From positions 244,963 through 308,962 of the forward strand of contig NZ_JWJH01000007.1 in the NCBI RefSeq assembly GCF_000949865.1: a stretch of 64,000 nucleotides of DNA. The letters run 5' to 3'. The stretch comes from Rhizobium nepotum 39/7. GTDB taxonomy: Bacteria > Pseudomonadota > Alphaproteobacteria > Rhizobiales > Rhizobiaceae. The notes under the pieces are model-generated. The model was not told where the DNA came from and ran no database searches. It saw nothing but the letters and a program-made list of their open reading frames with translations. How positions within the stretch are numbered: the stretch's first letter is position 1; each line of letters starts with the position of its first letter. A program made the translations under genes and the position numbers. This document shows positions 52,071 to 61,038 of this stretch, one piece after another.

Positions 52071-52237
52071 CAGAATTCTTCCCAATGCTCGCTGTGGAGG
52101 CCAGCGCAAGTGCACCGACACTTGCATATGCGAATTTGGCGTTCTGCCTGGTGCCTGAACAGCCGGAAATAATATTTCCGCCTTCATTCAATGATTCTTA
52201 TCATGAGATCGTTTCGCAAACCTAAATGCGGCCGGTC

Positions 52238-55200
52238 TCAATATTCCTTCTCGTAAAATATGCCGGCAGCACCTTCGCCATTGCCGCCCGCTTCGCCGCG
52301 CAGTTTCACACCGCGCCCGACATCGAGGTTGATGATCGCTTTGGCGCCGGAATCACCGCTTTGCTGCAGTTCGAGATAGGTTCTTTCATTGAGATATTTG
52401 CCGGCGGAAACGCGGGCCTGGCCTTCGGAATCCGTCGAGATATCGAGATCGTCGACGCCGAGATTGCTGCGGAGCTTATCGAACAGCGAGGTGGAACGCC
52501 CGCCGGCGAGTTGGGCTGCCGCATCCGCCAGTCGCGCGATCTGCAAGGCGGAGAGTTTCGACATGGACTGGCCGAAGATCAGCTGCGCCATAACTTCATC
52601 CTGCGGCAAGGCAGGTGCTGAGGAGAAGGCGAATGTCGGATCGTTGGCAGTGCCGGAAACCGCAACCGTGATAGTGGTCGAGCCGGCGGTCGATTGCGCT
52701 TCCATATCCAGAACCGGCACGAGGCCGCCACCGAAGGTGATGTTGCCCGTCTTGAAATCGAGGCGACGGGTCAGGATTTCAAGCCTGCCGCGGCGCATTT
52801 CAAAGCCGCCGGAAATGACGGGAACAGCCGCCGTGCCGCGAATGGTCAGATTGCCCGTCAGCTCCGCATCGATGCCGCGTCCGCGCACGAAGATGCCGCT
52901 CGGTGCGTTTACCTGTAGATCAAGATTGATGGTGGAGGAACTGCCGCTGCTGCCCTGATCGCCGCCAAGCGCCTTTGCCTGCGCACGCACCTGTGGTGGA
53001 GCGTTCTTGTGCTTGACGTTGATTTCCGTCAGCGAGGCGGGAAGTTTCTCCGGAATGGTGATGGCGCTTCTGTCCAGCGTCAGGTTGCCACCAAGCACCG
53101 GCGAACTCAAAAGCGGGCCTTTCAGCGTCAGCGTACCGCTTACCACCGTCGTCACCAGCGTGCCGTCATTATAACCGGCGCGATCCAATGTGATCGTAAT
53201 GTCGGCCGGGAAACCCGATCCGCCGGCGATCCCGATGCTGCCGGTTCCCGAGATCGTTCCGCCGCCCGCAAGCTTGCCCGTCAACCGGGAGATGATGGCG
53301 CGATCGCGATCGAAGGTGACGGTTGCTCCCAGTCCGTTGACTGTCAGGTTGCGGCGCACGTCGGTCAGGCGCGTGCCATCGGTGGTGATGCTGCCGGTAA
53401 CGACAGGTGCGGAAGCGCTGCCGGAGATTTTCACATCGATGGCGGCTGTGCCGTCCACATCGAGGCCCTGCGCTGCGGTTTGCGCCGCAACGGCGGAGAA
53501 GGGCAGCCTGCCGGAAAAGGCCATGGAAAGCGGGCGATTGCCGGCTATACCGAGGGAGCCGCCGCCCGAAAGCGACATGCCGCCCTGACCGGATACATTG
53601 GTGTCGATCTGCAGGGTGCCGGCGGCGAAACGGCCGTTTGCCTTGATGCCGAGTGCGGCAAGCCCGGCGGCGCGGGTCTGGGCAACCTCGGCATTCGTCC
53701 AGTTCAGATTGTAGTCGACCGAAGGATCGGAAGCTGCGCCCTTGGCGTTGACCGTGCCGGATATGTTGCCCGCCGCATCCAGACCGGTGGCGAAGGCATT
53801 TGCGAGGCTTGCGGGAAGCGAGCGGATATCGGCGTTGATGTCGAGCGTCGATCCGGCGATGCCGTTTACCTCGACGCGCCCGTCGCCGGTGATGATGGTC
53901 AGACCGGCGATGCGGGCCGCACCGTTTTCAATCGCGATTGTGCTCGGTTTTTCAAGCCTCACGGCGATGCCCCTGGGGGCGGCCGAGAAAGTATCGATCC
54001 GCACGGTCATCGGCGAGCCGGCAGTATTGGCGCTGCCCTTTGCCACCAGTGGCGCATTGTCGTAACGGCCGTTGACGTCGAACTCGGTCGTGGTGCCGGA
54101 ATGTGCGATGGTCGCATTCAGTGCGGAAATCGATACCGTGCCGGCATTGACGCTGTCGGCACTGACCTTGCCGTTGATGGCGAGGGCCTGCAAGTCGTCG
54201 ATGGTGATATCGGCGGCGAGCTTGGAGATCGTCGTCGTGCCCTGGCGGATGCTGCCGCCATTCGCCTTTATCGTCGCGGCGGTCCGGCCGTTGGCGTTGC
54301 TCAGTTCTATCTCGCCGGCAATGTCACCATCCGCCTGTTGCGCGGCAAGTGCGGCCAGCAGGGCCAGGTCCGGGAAGTTGAAGGAAAGATTGCCTGATGG
54401 CAGGAATTGCTGCGAGAATTGCAGCTGCCCGTTCAATATGTTGCGGCCTACCGCCACATGAAGTTCGGGTATCGCCGTGCCGTTTTCGGTCTGCACAACA
54501 TTGGCGTTGGCGTCGATCTTCTGCTGGTCGAGGCTGCCGCTGGCGGTCAGTTTCGCCTGCGGTGCGGCGGGATCGGCCTTGCCCGCAGCATTGACCTTCA
54601 GCGCTTCGAGCTTTCGTCCGGCAAGGATGGCGCTTTCAGAGCTTAAGGTGACATTGAAATCGGGTGCGGCAAGCGCCCCGCTCGCTTCGATTGTAAAATC
54701 GGCAACGCCCTTCGCCTGCGGTGTCAATTTTTCGAGGGCGGGGAATTTGCCTATCAGGTTGGCGCTTAACGCATTGTTTTCGAGGCTGACATCACCGGTC
54801 GCTTCGAGAGTTCCGGATTTGACCACGAGTTTCTGAACGCTGGTGCGCCCGCCGATGATCAGGTCGATATCGCCCTGCAAGGCTATGGTGGTGTCGAATT
54901 TTTCCGCAAGCGCTGGCGGCAGGGTGGCGGGCAGCGCAAAGAGCTGCACGCTGGACGTCAGGCGATTGTCAGTGAGATCGAAACTGCCATTCAGTGTTCC
55001 GCCGACACTGGCGCTTTCCAGCGTCGCGCCGTCGAAACCGATGGCGGAAGAGGTGAGGCTGAGCGGCGCCTTGATGGTGACGGGCGCGCGCACCAGCCGG
55101 TTGACGTCAGGACTGACGAAGGACGATTGCGCCACGGAGAGGACGGTCTGGATGGTGCCGCTGCGGCTGGCAATGTTGAGATCGCTGCTCTCAGCCGTCA

Positions 55201-56398
55201 GTTTGACGTCGTCAAGCCTGCCCTGGGGCAGGGAAAGGCTGCGCAAGGATGCGGTGGTCTTAAGATGTGCGGCATCGGCGCCGCCTTTCAACGAAAGATC
55301 GAGCCCGTTGATGAGGGCCTGAACCTCGCCATTGTTCAGCGGCCAGCGGAAATCGACCGGACCGGTGGTGCCGATGAGGTTCGCGCTGAGATCGTTCTGG
55401 CCATTCGGGTCGACGGTGCCGGAGGCTGTCAGCAGCAACGTTCCGGTCTCCAGCGTGCTGCTGCCGATTTCGATGCGGCCCTGCGGGGAGAGTGTGGCGT
55501 TCGCGTCGAGTTTCGTTTCACCGGCGAAAAGCTGGCGGAAGGCAGGCGGCAGAAGCAGATCGGGTTGGCCGCCGCCTGTGATCTCGATACGGCGTGTGCC
55601 GTCATCGGCAAGAAGATGATGGCCGGTGACATTGACGACGGGGTTGCCGGCGACATTGCCGCGCAATGTCCCCGTCCAGTCGGAAAGCGGCCCTTCGCCG
55701 TTCACGTCAAGCGCCACAGCGGGCGTGCCCGGAAGCGAAAGCAACGTGGCGAGAAGCCCGCCTTCGGGCTCTTTCATCTCGGCCTTCAGCTTCAGGACGT
55801 TTTCATTCGGCAGAAATGCGACGTCCGCATTGACGACGGCATCCGGAGCATTCCGTCGATGGGCGGTGAGCGACAGCCTTATATCGTCCTGGGCCGCCTT
55901 GAGATTGCCTTCGGCGCTCAGGTCGAAGGGACGGCCGAGAAGCGATTGCCCGAGGCTTATGTCGGGAAAATTGAAATTGTCGATGCCGATTTCTATTGGC
56001 AGCGAGGAGGTGCCGGAGCTTTTGGTCGTCGTTTGCTCCGCGGGAAGCGGTTTGCGCTCGACGTCGATCGATCCGGCCGACACCCGGTCGGCATGGAAGG
56101 TTCCGGCAAGAAGCGACAGGGGCGACCAGTCGACGGCGATCTGGTTCAGGCGGGCATAAGGTCCCTGCCTGTCCGAAAGGGTGACGTTGTCGAGCCGCAG
56201 GCGACCCGTCAAAAGCCCGCTGGGCGGAGAGATTTCGATTGTCTGATCGGGTGTGGATACGAGCGATGAAATCTGCTGTGCGGCAATTCCGGCGCCCATC
56301 GGGGTAAGACCAACGAACAGAACCGCAAGCAACACCAGCACCACGCCGCAAAGAGCAGCGTAGCCCAGCCATTTCAACAATCGAATCAACGTTTTCAT
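52238..56398 (-). CDS. tamB: TamB translocation and assembly protein
   Basis: A 1,386-residue AsmA-like bridge protein. It has an N-terminal membrane anchor (LGYAALCGVVLVLLAVLFVGL) and a very long region of repeated amphipathic beta strands (DLSANLIGTTGPVDF-like units) that forms a hydrophobic groove. The C-terminal DUF490 domain has GDISGTGSIGIAGG-like and LQQSGDSGAKAIINLDVGRGVKLRGE stretches. TamB spans the periplasm and works with TamA in outer-membrane protein insertion or phospholipid transport. ATG at 56398 lies 45 bp after the tamA stop. The protein ends YEKEY. Confidence 0.93.
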   Translation of the reverse strand: MKTLIRLLKWLGYAALCGVVLVLLAVLFVGLTPMGAGIAAQQISSLVSTPDQTIEISPPSGLLTGRLRLDNVTLSDRQGPYARLNQIAVDWSPLSLLAGTFHADRVSAGSIDVERKPLPAEQTTTKSSGTSSLPIEIGIDNFNFPDISLGQSLLGRPFDLSAEGNLKAAQDDIRLSLTAHRRNAPDAVVNADVAFLPNENVLKLKAEMKEPEGGLLATLLSLPGTPAVALDVNGEGPLSDWTGTLRGNVAGNPVVNVTGHHLLADDGTRRIEITGGGQPDLLLPPAFRQLFAGETKLDANATLSPQGRIEIGSSTLETGTLLLTASGTVDPNGQNDLSANLIGTTGPVDFRWPLNNGEVQALINGLDLSLKGGADAAHLKTTASLRSLSLPQGRLDDVKLTAESSDLNIASRSGTIQTVLSVAQSSFVSPDVNRLVRAPVTIKAPLSLTSSAIGFDGATLESASVGGTLNGSFDLTDNRLTSSVQLFALPATLPPALAEKFDTTIALQGDIDLIIGGRTSVQKLVVKSGTLEATGDVSLENNALSANLIGKFPALEKLTPQAKGVADFTIEASGALAAPDFNVTLSSESAILAGRKLEALKVNAAGKADPAAPQAKLTASGSLDQQKIDANANVVQTENGTAIPELHVAVGRNILNGQLQFSQQFLPSGNLSFNFPDLALLAALAAQQADGDIAGEIELSNANGRTAATIKANGGSIRQGTTTISKLAADITIDDLQALAINGKVSADSVNAGTVSISALNATIAHSGTTTEFDVNGRYDNAPLVAKGSANTAGSPMTVRIDTFSAAPRGIAVRLEKPSTIAIENGAARIAGLTIITGDGRVEVNGIAGSTLDINADIRSLPASLANAFATGLDAAGNISGTVNAKGAASDPSVDYNLNWTNAEVAQTRAAGLAALGIKANGRFAAGTLQIDTNVSGQGGMSLSGGGSLGIAGNRPLSMAFSGRLPFSAVAAQTAAQGLDVDGTAAIDVKISGSASAPVVTGSITTDGTRLTDVRRNLTVNGLGATVTFDRDRAIISRLTGKLAGGGTISGTGSIGIAGGSGFPADITITLDRAGYNDGTLVTTVVSGTLTLKGPLLSSPVLGGNLTLDRSAITIPEKLPASLTEINVKHKNAPPQVRAQAKALGGDQGSSGSSSTINLDLQVNAPSGIFVRGRGIDAELTGNLTIRGTAAVPVISGGFEMRRGRLEILTRRLDFKTGNITFGGGLVPVLDMEAQSTAGSTTITVAVSGTANDPTFAFSSAPALPQDEVMAQLIFGQSMSKLSALQIARLADAAAQLAGGRSTSLFDKLRSNLGVDDLDISTDSEGQARVSAGKYLNERTYLELQQSGDSGAKAIINLDVGRGVKLRGEAGGNGEGAAGIFYEKEY

Positions 56399-56443
56399 CA
56401 AGGGTAATCTACACTCTATTGCAAGGGTGTTCGACGTCGGCGC

Positions 56444-58369
56444 TTAAAAAGACTGACCGATGCCGGCATAAATGCCGAAATTATTGCCACCATCATATTT
56501 ATCGAGCGGCATGGCGACATCGAGACGCAGAGGCCCGAAGGGCGTCGCGTAACGCAAACCGATACCGGCGCCAGCCCGGATATCGGAGAAATCGGGAGTT
56601 ACTTCATCCGAAACCACACCCGCATCGATAAAGGGCACGATGCCGATCGTATCGGTGACCTTGATGCGCGCCTCGATAGAGCCAACCACATAGGAGCGGC
56701 CGCCAGTCGCGTCGCCGGCTGCATTATAGGGCGATATTTCCTGATAGCTGTAGCCGCGCACCGATCCGCCGCCGCCAGCATAAAAGCGCCGGGTTGTCGG
56801 AATGTCCTGTAGATCGCTGCCGCCGACAAGCACGCCGCCGGAAAGCTTTCCGGCCATGATCAGCCGGTCTTCGGCGCCAAGTCCCTTGTAGCCGGTGATG
56901 GAGCCTTCGAAAGAGGAAAAGAACGTGCCGTTCAGCGCTTCATAGCTGGGCTTGGCGGCCACCGATGCGCGAAAGCCTTCGGTGGGATTGAGCTTGTCGT
57001 CGCGGGTGTCGCGCACAAATTCCAGCGGTATGGAGGTGGTCAGATATTCGTTCTTGCCGAACGCGTCCTCGGTGTCGGCCCATTGCACCTCGAGACCGGC
57101 GGCGGCGGTGTCGGTGTCGTTCAGCTCGTAACTGAAACCGGCGGATCCCGTCAGCGTCTTGGCCTCATAGGTGTCGGGATGCTCGGTCTTGGCGATAAGG
57201 CTGGTCTTGAATGTGGTGCGCGGATTGAACATGCCGGGCTTCGTGAAGGTGATGCCCGCCGAATAATCCATGCCTTCGACGCTCGATGCTTCGGCGATGC
57301 GCGAAACCGCGCCTTCGATACGCAGCGATTCCGCCTGCCCGAACAGGTTCCTGTGGCCCCAATATCCCTGGAGGCCGATGCCTTCCGTGGTGGAATATTG
57401 TGCGCCGACACCGAAATAGCGGTGCTTGCCTTCCGACACCTCGATGGTGAGCGGAATGGAACCGTCGCGCGCCAGCGTTCCCGCTTCCTTGATCGTCAGG
57501 CTGGAAAAAACGCCCAGCTGGCGCAGCCGGTCCGCAGCTTTGCGCAGCTTTTCCGGCGAATAGGGCTCGCCGCCATTGAGGCGCGAATAACGGCGAATGA
57601 AGTCGCCATCGACGGTTTTTTCGCCGGTGACGGCGACCGTGCCGAGTGGGGCGACGGGACCACCTTCGGCTGCCATGGTAATATCAACCGTATTCGTCGC
57701 GTGGTTTGCGACCGCCTCGCGTTTCGTCAGTTTGGCAAGCGGACGGCCTTCGGCCTTCAGATCGTCGATCAGCTTGTTGCCGGCGCGGATGATCGCCAGC
57801 GAACCGGCATCGCCGCCGGTCGTCAGGCCATATTGCTCGAGATTGCGGCCTGTGACATCGCCTTCAAGCCGGACGCTGCCGAGCGTGAAAACCGGACCGG
57901 GCGTGACCGTGATGACCACAGGCACCGGTGCGGAATGATCGAACACCGGATTGGGCGGCAGATCGTCCACATCTTTGCCGGCGACGGTGACCTGGACGAT
58001 GCCGCCATAACGGGCGTTTTCGTAAAGTGCCGCGATCAGCCTGTCCCTGTCGTCGCGCGCCTTTATCAAAAGACCGAGATCGCCTGAGGCCGGTTTTTCC
58101 TTGTCGGCCAGTAGAAGCGAGCTGTTTTCGAGACTGCCTGTTAGCGACTTGTCCGCATCGGGTGCATTAAGCGTCACGGCATATTTGACCGGATTGATAA
58201 CCTCGACCTCCGGTTCTTCCGAACCCCAGAGGCGCACACCGAACAGCTTGAAGGCAAAAGCGTCGCGGGCGAACGCCGGGTACAGGGCGAACGTGACTGC
58301 AACCGCAAGAGCGGTGCCAGCTTTCCGATACGCAATACCTGTCTTCGGGTTAGTCCGTGTTCTTCGCAT
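56444..58369 (-). CDS. tamA: TamA Omp85-family outer-membrane protein
   Basis: A 641-residue outer-membrane assembly factor. A signal peptide (AGTALAVAVTFALYPAFARDAFA) is followed by about three POTRA domains (residues 60-330) and a C-terminal 16-stranded barrel with the Omp85 motif YAGGGGSVRGYSYQEIS and the ending FGIYAGIGQSF, whose terminal Phe is the barrel-assembly signal. Paired with tamB directly downstream, this is the translocation and assembly module. The signal peptide is long, 40 residues, and the start ATG at 58369 is the first available. Confidence 0.93.
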   Translation of the reverse strand: MRRTRTNPKTGIAYRKAGTALAVAVTFALYPAFARDAFAFKLFGVRLWGSEEPEVEVINPVKYAVTLNAPDADKSLTGSLENSSLLLADKEKPASGDLGLLIKARDDRDRLIAALYENARYGGIVQVTVAGKDVDDLPPNPVFDHSAPVPVVITVTPGPVFTLGSVRLEGDVTGRNLEQYGLTTGGDAGSLAIIRAGNKLIDDLKAEGRPLAKLTKREAVANHATNTVDITMAAEGGPVAPLGTVAVTGEKTVDGDFIRRYSRLNGGEPYSPEKLRKAADRLRQLGVFSSLTIKEAGTLARDGSIPLTIEVSEGKHRYFGVGAQYSTTEGIGLQGYWGHRNLFGQAESLRIEGAVSRIAEASSVEGMDYSAGITFTKPGMFNPRTTFKTSLIAKTEHPDTYEAKTLTGSAGFSYELNDTDTAAAGLEVQWADTEDAFGKNEYLTTSIPLEFVRDTRDDKLNPTEGFRASVAAKPSYEALNGTFFSSFEGSITGYKGLGAEDRLIMAGKLSGGVLVGGSDLQDIPTTRRFYAGGGGSVRGYSYQEISPYNAAGDATGGRSYVVGSIEARIKVTDTIGIVPFIDAGVVSDEVTPDFSDIRAGAGIGLRYATPFGPLRLDVAMPLDKYDGGNNFGIYAGIGQSF

Positions 58370-58493
58370 AAGGTGCTTTATGGTTGAGCATTTATTTTGG
58401 CTCTAACCCGTTTCCTCTCCGTTAACGTTGCAGTTTAATCATAAATAAACGGCGTTGAGGACCCTTCGACTTGCGTTTTGCCCGCCTTAACGC

Positions 58494-58518
58494 AAAAAGC
58501 CCCGGGTGACCGGGGCTT
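58494..58518 (-). terminator. Terminator of the small lipoprotein gene
   Basis: AAGCCCCGG (58497-58505) pairs perfectly with CCGGGGCTT (58510-58518). Read on the minus strand, TTTTT follows the stem. It ends the lipoprotein transcript before tamA. Confidence 0.85.
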
Positions 58519-58544
58519 CTGTGCAACGGTATCTTGCTAAGCGA

Positions 58545-58796
58545 TTAACGGCAACGCGCCGTGTAACGCTGACCGTACTGGTCGCGGTAATAGCAATAAC
58601 CCGGCTCGGATGCATTGCCGATCAAAGCGCCGCCTACGCCGCCGATCGCCGCACCGACTGCCGCACCACGAACATTACCCGTGATAGCGCCGCCGAGGAC
58701 CGCACCGGAAACGGCACCGATCGAAGCTCCCTTTTCGGTCTGCGTGCAGCTCGCGAGCGACAGGCCGACCAGCGCAAATATGATTGCCTTTTTCAT
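58545..58796 (-). CDS. Glycine-zipper lipoprotein
   Basis: An 83-residue small lipoprotein. The signal peptide MKKAIIFALVGLSLAS ends before Cys17 (lipobox LAS-C). The mature part has a glycine-zipper stretch (GAVSGAVLGGAITGNVRGAAVGAAIGGVGGALIG) of about 40 residues that should insert in or lie on the outer membrane, then a Tyr/Cys-rich tail CYYRDQYGQRYTARCR with a possible disulfide. GGAGAG precedes the ATG; 17 upstream codons are excluded. Related proteins include the Rickettsia 17-kDa antigen and small outer-membrane lipoproteins. Role unknown. Confidence 0.82.
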   Translation of the reverse strand: MKKAIIFALVGLSLASCTQTEKGASIGAVSGAVLGGAITGNVRGAAVGAAIGGVGGALIGNASEPGYCYYRDQYGQRYTARCR

Positions 58797-59002
58797 GAAA
58801 CTCTCTCCAACGTTACAATGAGCTCTTCGGCTCGGTAGGCGTCCCATATTTATCTGCGGCGACTGCTACCTCCGACCGCAACAGATAACTAACAATTCGA
58901 TATCGTTTAGGGAAGCCTCATTTCCAGGCATTCCTCCGGGCGGAATCGATTGCGTGCCAAACAACGGTGCGACACGAAAAAGGTTCCAAATTTCGCGGTT
59001 TT

Positions 59003-59016
59003 TTGATGTGAATCAA
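59003..59016 (+). promoter_or_regulatory. FNR/FixK anaerobox upstream of hemA
   Basis: TTGATGTGAATCAA is a perfect match to the FNR/FixK consensus TTGAT-N4-ATCAA. Its centre (59009.5) lies 41.5 bp before the transcription start predicted from the -10 at 59039-59044. FnrN/FixK-type proteins activate hemA at low oxygen in Alphaproteobacteria. Confidence 0.85.
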
Positions 59017-59038
59017 TTTTGTACTTTTCATCAGCTTC

Positions 59039-59051
59039 TATAAACGGTTTA
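59039..59051 (+). promoter_or_regulatory. Predicted hemA -10 element and start
   Basis: TATAAA (59039-59044) suits a -10 hexamer. A start at about 59051 puts the FNR box centre at -41.5, the class II activator position, where it replaces the -35 element. The transcript would have a leader of about 115 bases before the hemA ATG. The position is computed from spacing only. Confidence 0.5.
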
Positions 59052-59165
59052 TTGGAATGGTTCAAAACAACGGCGAATTGACGCAGACGTGGTTAAAGCG
59101 GCTCGCAAGGGTTGACGGTCCCGGTGCCGGGGCAGAAAACGATCTGGTCAATTCTGGAGCATGGC

Positions 59166-60383
59166 ATGGACTTCGAGGCATTTTTTACGACGGAACTGCA
59201 AAGCCTGCATTCTGAGGGGCGCTATCGCGTTTTTGCGGATATCGAACGCCAGCAGGGCAATTTTCCCCGCGCGACACGGTACAACGCCAATGGCGAGCGC
59301 AAGGACGTAACCGTCTGGTGCTCCAATGATTATCTGGGCATGGGCCAGAACCCGAAAGTCATCGAAGCCATGAAGGCCGCCGTCGATCACTGTGGCGCGG
59401 GTGCGGGAGGCACCCGGAACATTTCTGGCACCAACCATTATCACGTCCTGCTGGAGCAGGAACTCGCCGATCTGCACGGCAAGGAATCGGCGCTGATCTT
59501 CACGTCGGGTTATGTTTCCAACTGGGCCACACTCGGCACGCTTGGCCAGAAAATTCCGGGCCTCATCATTTTCTCCGACGCGCTCAACCACGCATCGATG
59601 ATCGAGGGCATCCGTTACGGCCGTTGCGAGCGGGTGATCTGGAAACATAACGATCTCGAAGATCTCGAGGCGAAGCTCAAGGCCGCCGATCCGAATGCGC
59701 CAAAGCTCATCGCGTTTGAATCCGTCTATTCGATGGATGGCGATATCGCGCCGATCAAGGAAATCTGCGATCTGGCCGATCGTTATGGCGCCATGACCTA
59801 TCTCGACGAGGTTCACGCCGTCGGCATGTACGGACCGCGCGGCGGCGGCATCGCCGAGCGCGAAGGCCTCATGGATCGCCTGACGATCATCGAGGGGACG
59901 CTCGGCAAGGCCTTCGGCGTGATGGGCGGTTACATTACCGGCTCGACTGCGGTCTGCGACTTCATCCGCTCTTTCGCATCCGGTTTCATCTTCACGACAG
60001 CGCTGCCGCCGTCGCTTGCCGCTGGCGCAATCGCTTCGATCCAGCATCTGAAGGCAAGCCCCTTCGAGCGCGCCCGCCATCAGGACCGGGTGGGCAAGCT
60101 GCGCGGTCTCCTCGATGCGCGCGGCATTCCGCATATGGACAATCCAAGCCATATCGTGCCGGTCATGGTGGGCGATGCCGCCAAGTGCAAATGGATTTCC
60201 GACATCCTGCTCGACAATCACGGCGTTTACGTGCAGCCGATCAATTATCCGACCGTGCCGCGCAAGACCGAGCGTCTGCGCATTACCCCGACGCCGCTGC
60301 ATAGCGATGCCGATATCGAGCAGCTGGTCGGTGCGCTGCACCAGCTCTGGTCGCATTGTGCGCTGGCGCGTGCGGTGGCATAA
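59166..60383 (+). CDS. hemA: 5-aminolevulinate synthase
   Basis: HemA condenses glycine with succinyl-CoA to 5-aminolevulinate, the first step of heme synthesis in the C4 pathway used by Alphaproteobacteria. The 405-residue PLP enzyme shows [16 protein letters not shown], the [17 protein letters not shown] glycine-rich block, [12 protein letters not shown] and the PLP lysine K248 in [14 protein letters not shown]. The ATG at 59166 has GGAG 7 bp upstream; the ATG five bases earlier is out of frame. The gene is preceded by a perfect FNR/FixK box, so oxygen control is likely. Its substrate succinyl-CoA comes from SucAB encoded in the same window. Confidence 0.97.
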   Translation: MDFEAFFTTELQSLHSEGRYRVFADIERQQGNFPRATRYNANGERKDVTVWCSNDYLGMGQNPKVIEAMKAAVDHCGAGAGGTRNISGTNHYHVLLEQELADLHGKESALIFTSGYVSNWATLGTLGQKIPGLIIFSDALNHASMIEGIRYGRCERVIWKHNDLEDLEAKLKAADPNAPKLIAFESVYSMDGDIAPIKEICDLADRYGAMTYLDEVHAVGMYGPRGGGIAEREGLMDRLTIIEGTLGKAFGVMGGYITGSTAVCDFIRSFASGFIFTTALPPSLAAGAIASIQHLKASPFERARHQDRVGKLRGLLDARGIPHMDNPSHIVPVMVGDAAKCKWISDILLDNHGVYVQPINYPTVPRKTERLRITPTPLHSDADIEQLVGALHQLWSHCALARAVA

Positions 60384-60444
60384 CACCCCCCGTAGTATCG
60401 CAATGCGAGAGTGAACAGAAGCGAGCGCGGATAGGTGAGGTAAT

Positions 60445-60918
60445 ATGCAGATCCAATATCCCGAACCGGAAGATTTCATATCCGCGATCGCAAAGCCGTT
60501 CGAGAGCGAAGCGGTCACGAAGCTTGTGGCGCCTTTTGGCGTGAACTGGTCGAACGCCGTCAAACTCGACAGGAATCTGCCGATATTTGATCTCGACGCC
60601 ACAGCATTCGGTGTGGGTTTCCACTTCAAGGACCAGAGCCTGGTGAACGAAAGCGATGGCGATGCTGTTGGTCCTAACCTGCTGACCAGTTCTGCTTGCT
60701 GGGGCTATGAGGCAGGTGTCGAAACCTATGGGGGACCCTTGTGGAAAGGCCTTCGTTTCTCGGACACAAAGGTCGACGCAATTGCCAAGCTGGGCGAGCC
60801 GAGCCGAGTCGGACGCTATGATATTCACCGCTGGGTGTTCCCGGATTTCGAACTATCGATCCACTGGAACAGTCCAAACAAAATTCGCGTCATATCTTAC
60901 TGGATGAACTTAGAGTAG
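60445..60918 (+). CDS. Hypothetical protein (no recognised family)
   Basis: A 157-residue acidic cytosolic protein with no signal peptide or membrane segment. The start ATG has a good GGTGAGG ribosome site 5 bp upstream, so it looks real. The N-terminal half has KPFESEAVTKLVAPFGVNWSNAVKLDRNLPIFDLDATAFGVGFHF, the middle a Trp-rich SACWGYEAGVETYGGPLWKGLRFSDTKVDAIAKLGEPSR, and the end an IHRWVFPDFELSIHW strand-rich segment. The pattern GLRFSDTKVDAIAKLGEP resembles immunity-type or SmpA-like small folds, but I cannot place it with confidence. Base composition is less GC-rich than hemA and dxr. It is flanked by a structured intergenic region. Confidence 0.6.
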   Translation: MQIQYPEPEDFISAIAKPFESEAVTKLVAPFGVNWSNAVKLDRNLPIFDLDATAFGVGFHFKDQSLVNESDGDAVGPNLLTSSACWGYEAGVETYGGPLWKGLRFSDTKVDAIAKLGEPSRVGRYDIHRWVFPDFELSIHWNSPNKIRVISYWMNLE

Positions 60919-60948
60919 GTCGCTGACAAGCCAGCCGCTCGGCGTGAC

Positions 60949-61038
60949 CGTGCAACGAACACTCCGGAAACGGAGCCGTGCACCAATTTGAACTGTAGAG
61001 GACGTCTTTCTTCGAGACCCGCCAGCAATACAGTTCAA
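60949..61038. repeat. Nested inverted repeats between the hypothetical gene and dxr
   Basis: This convergent gap has two structures. The first is a two-part stem: GTGCA (60950-60954) with TGCAC (60979-60983) enclosing CTCCG-GAAA-CGGAG (60962-60975). The second is a 10-bp exact inverted repeat, TTGAACTGTA (60988-60997) and TACAGTTCAA (61029-61038), enclosing 31 bases; its right arm overlaps the dxr stop codon. No T tract makes it a simple terminator. It could be a terminator variant, a small RNA or the footprint of an inserted element. Confidence 0.45.
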
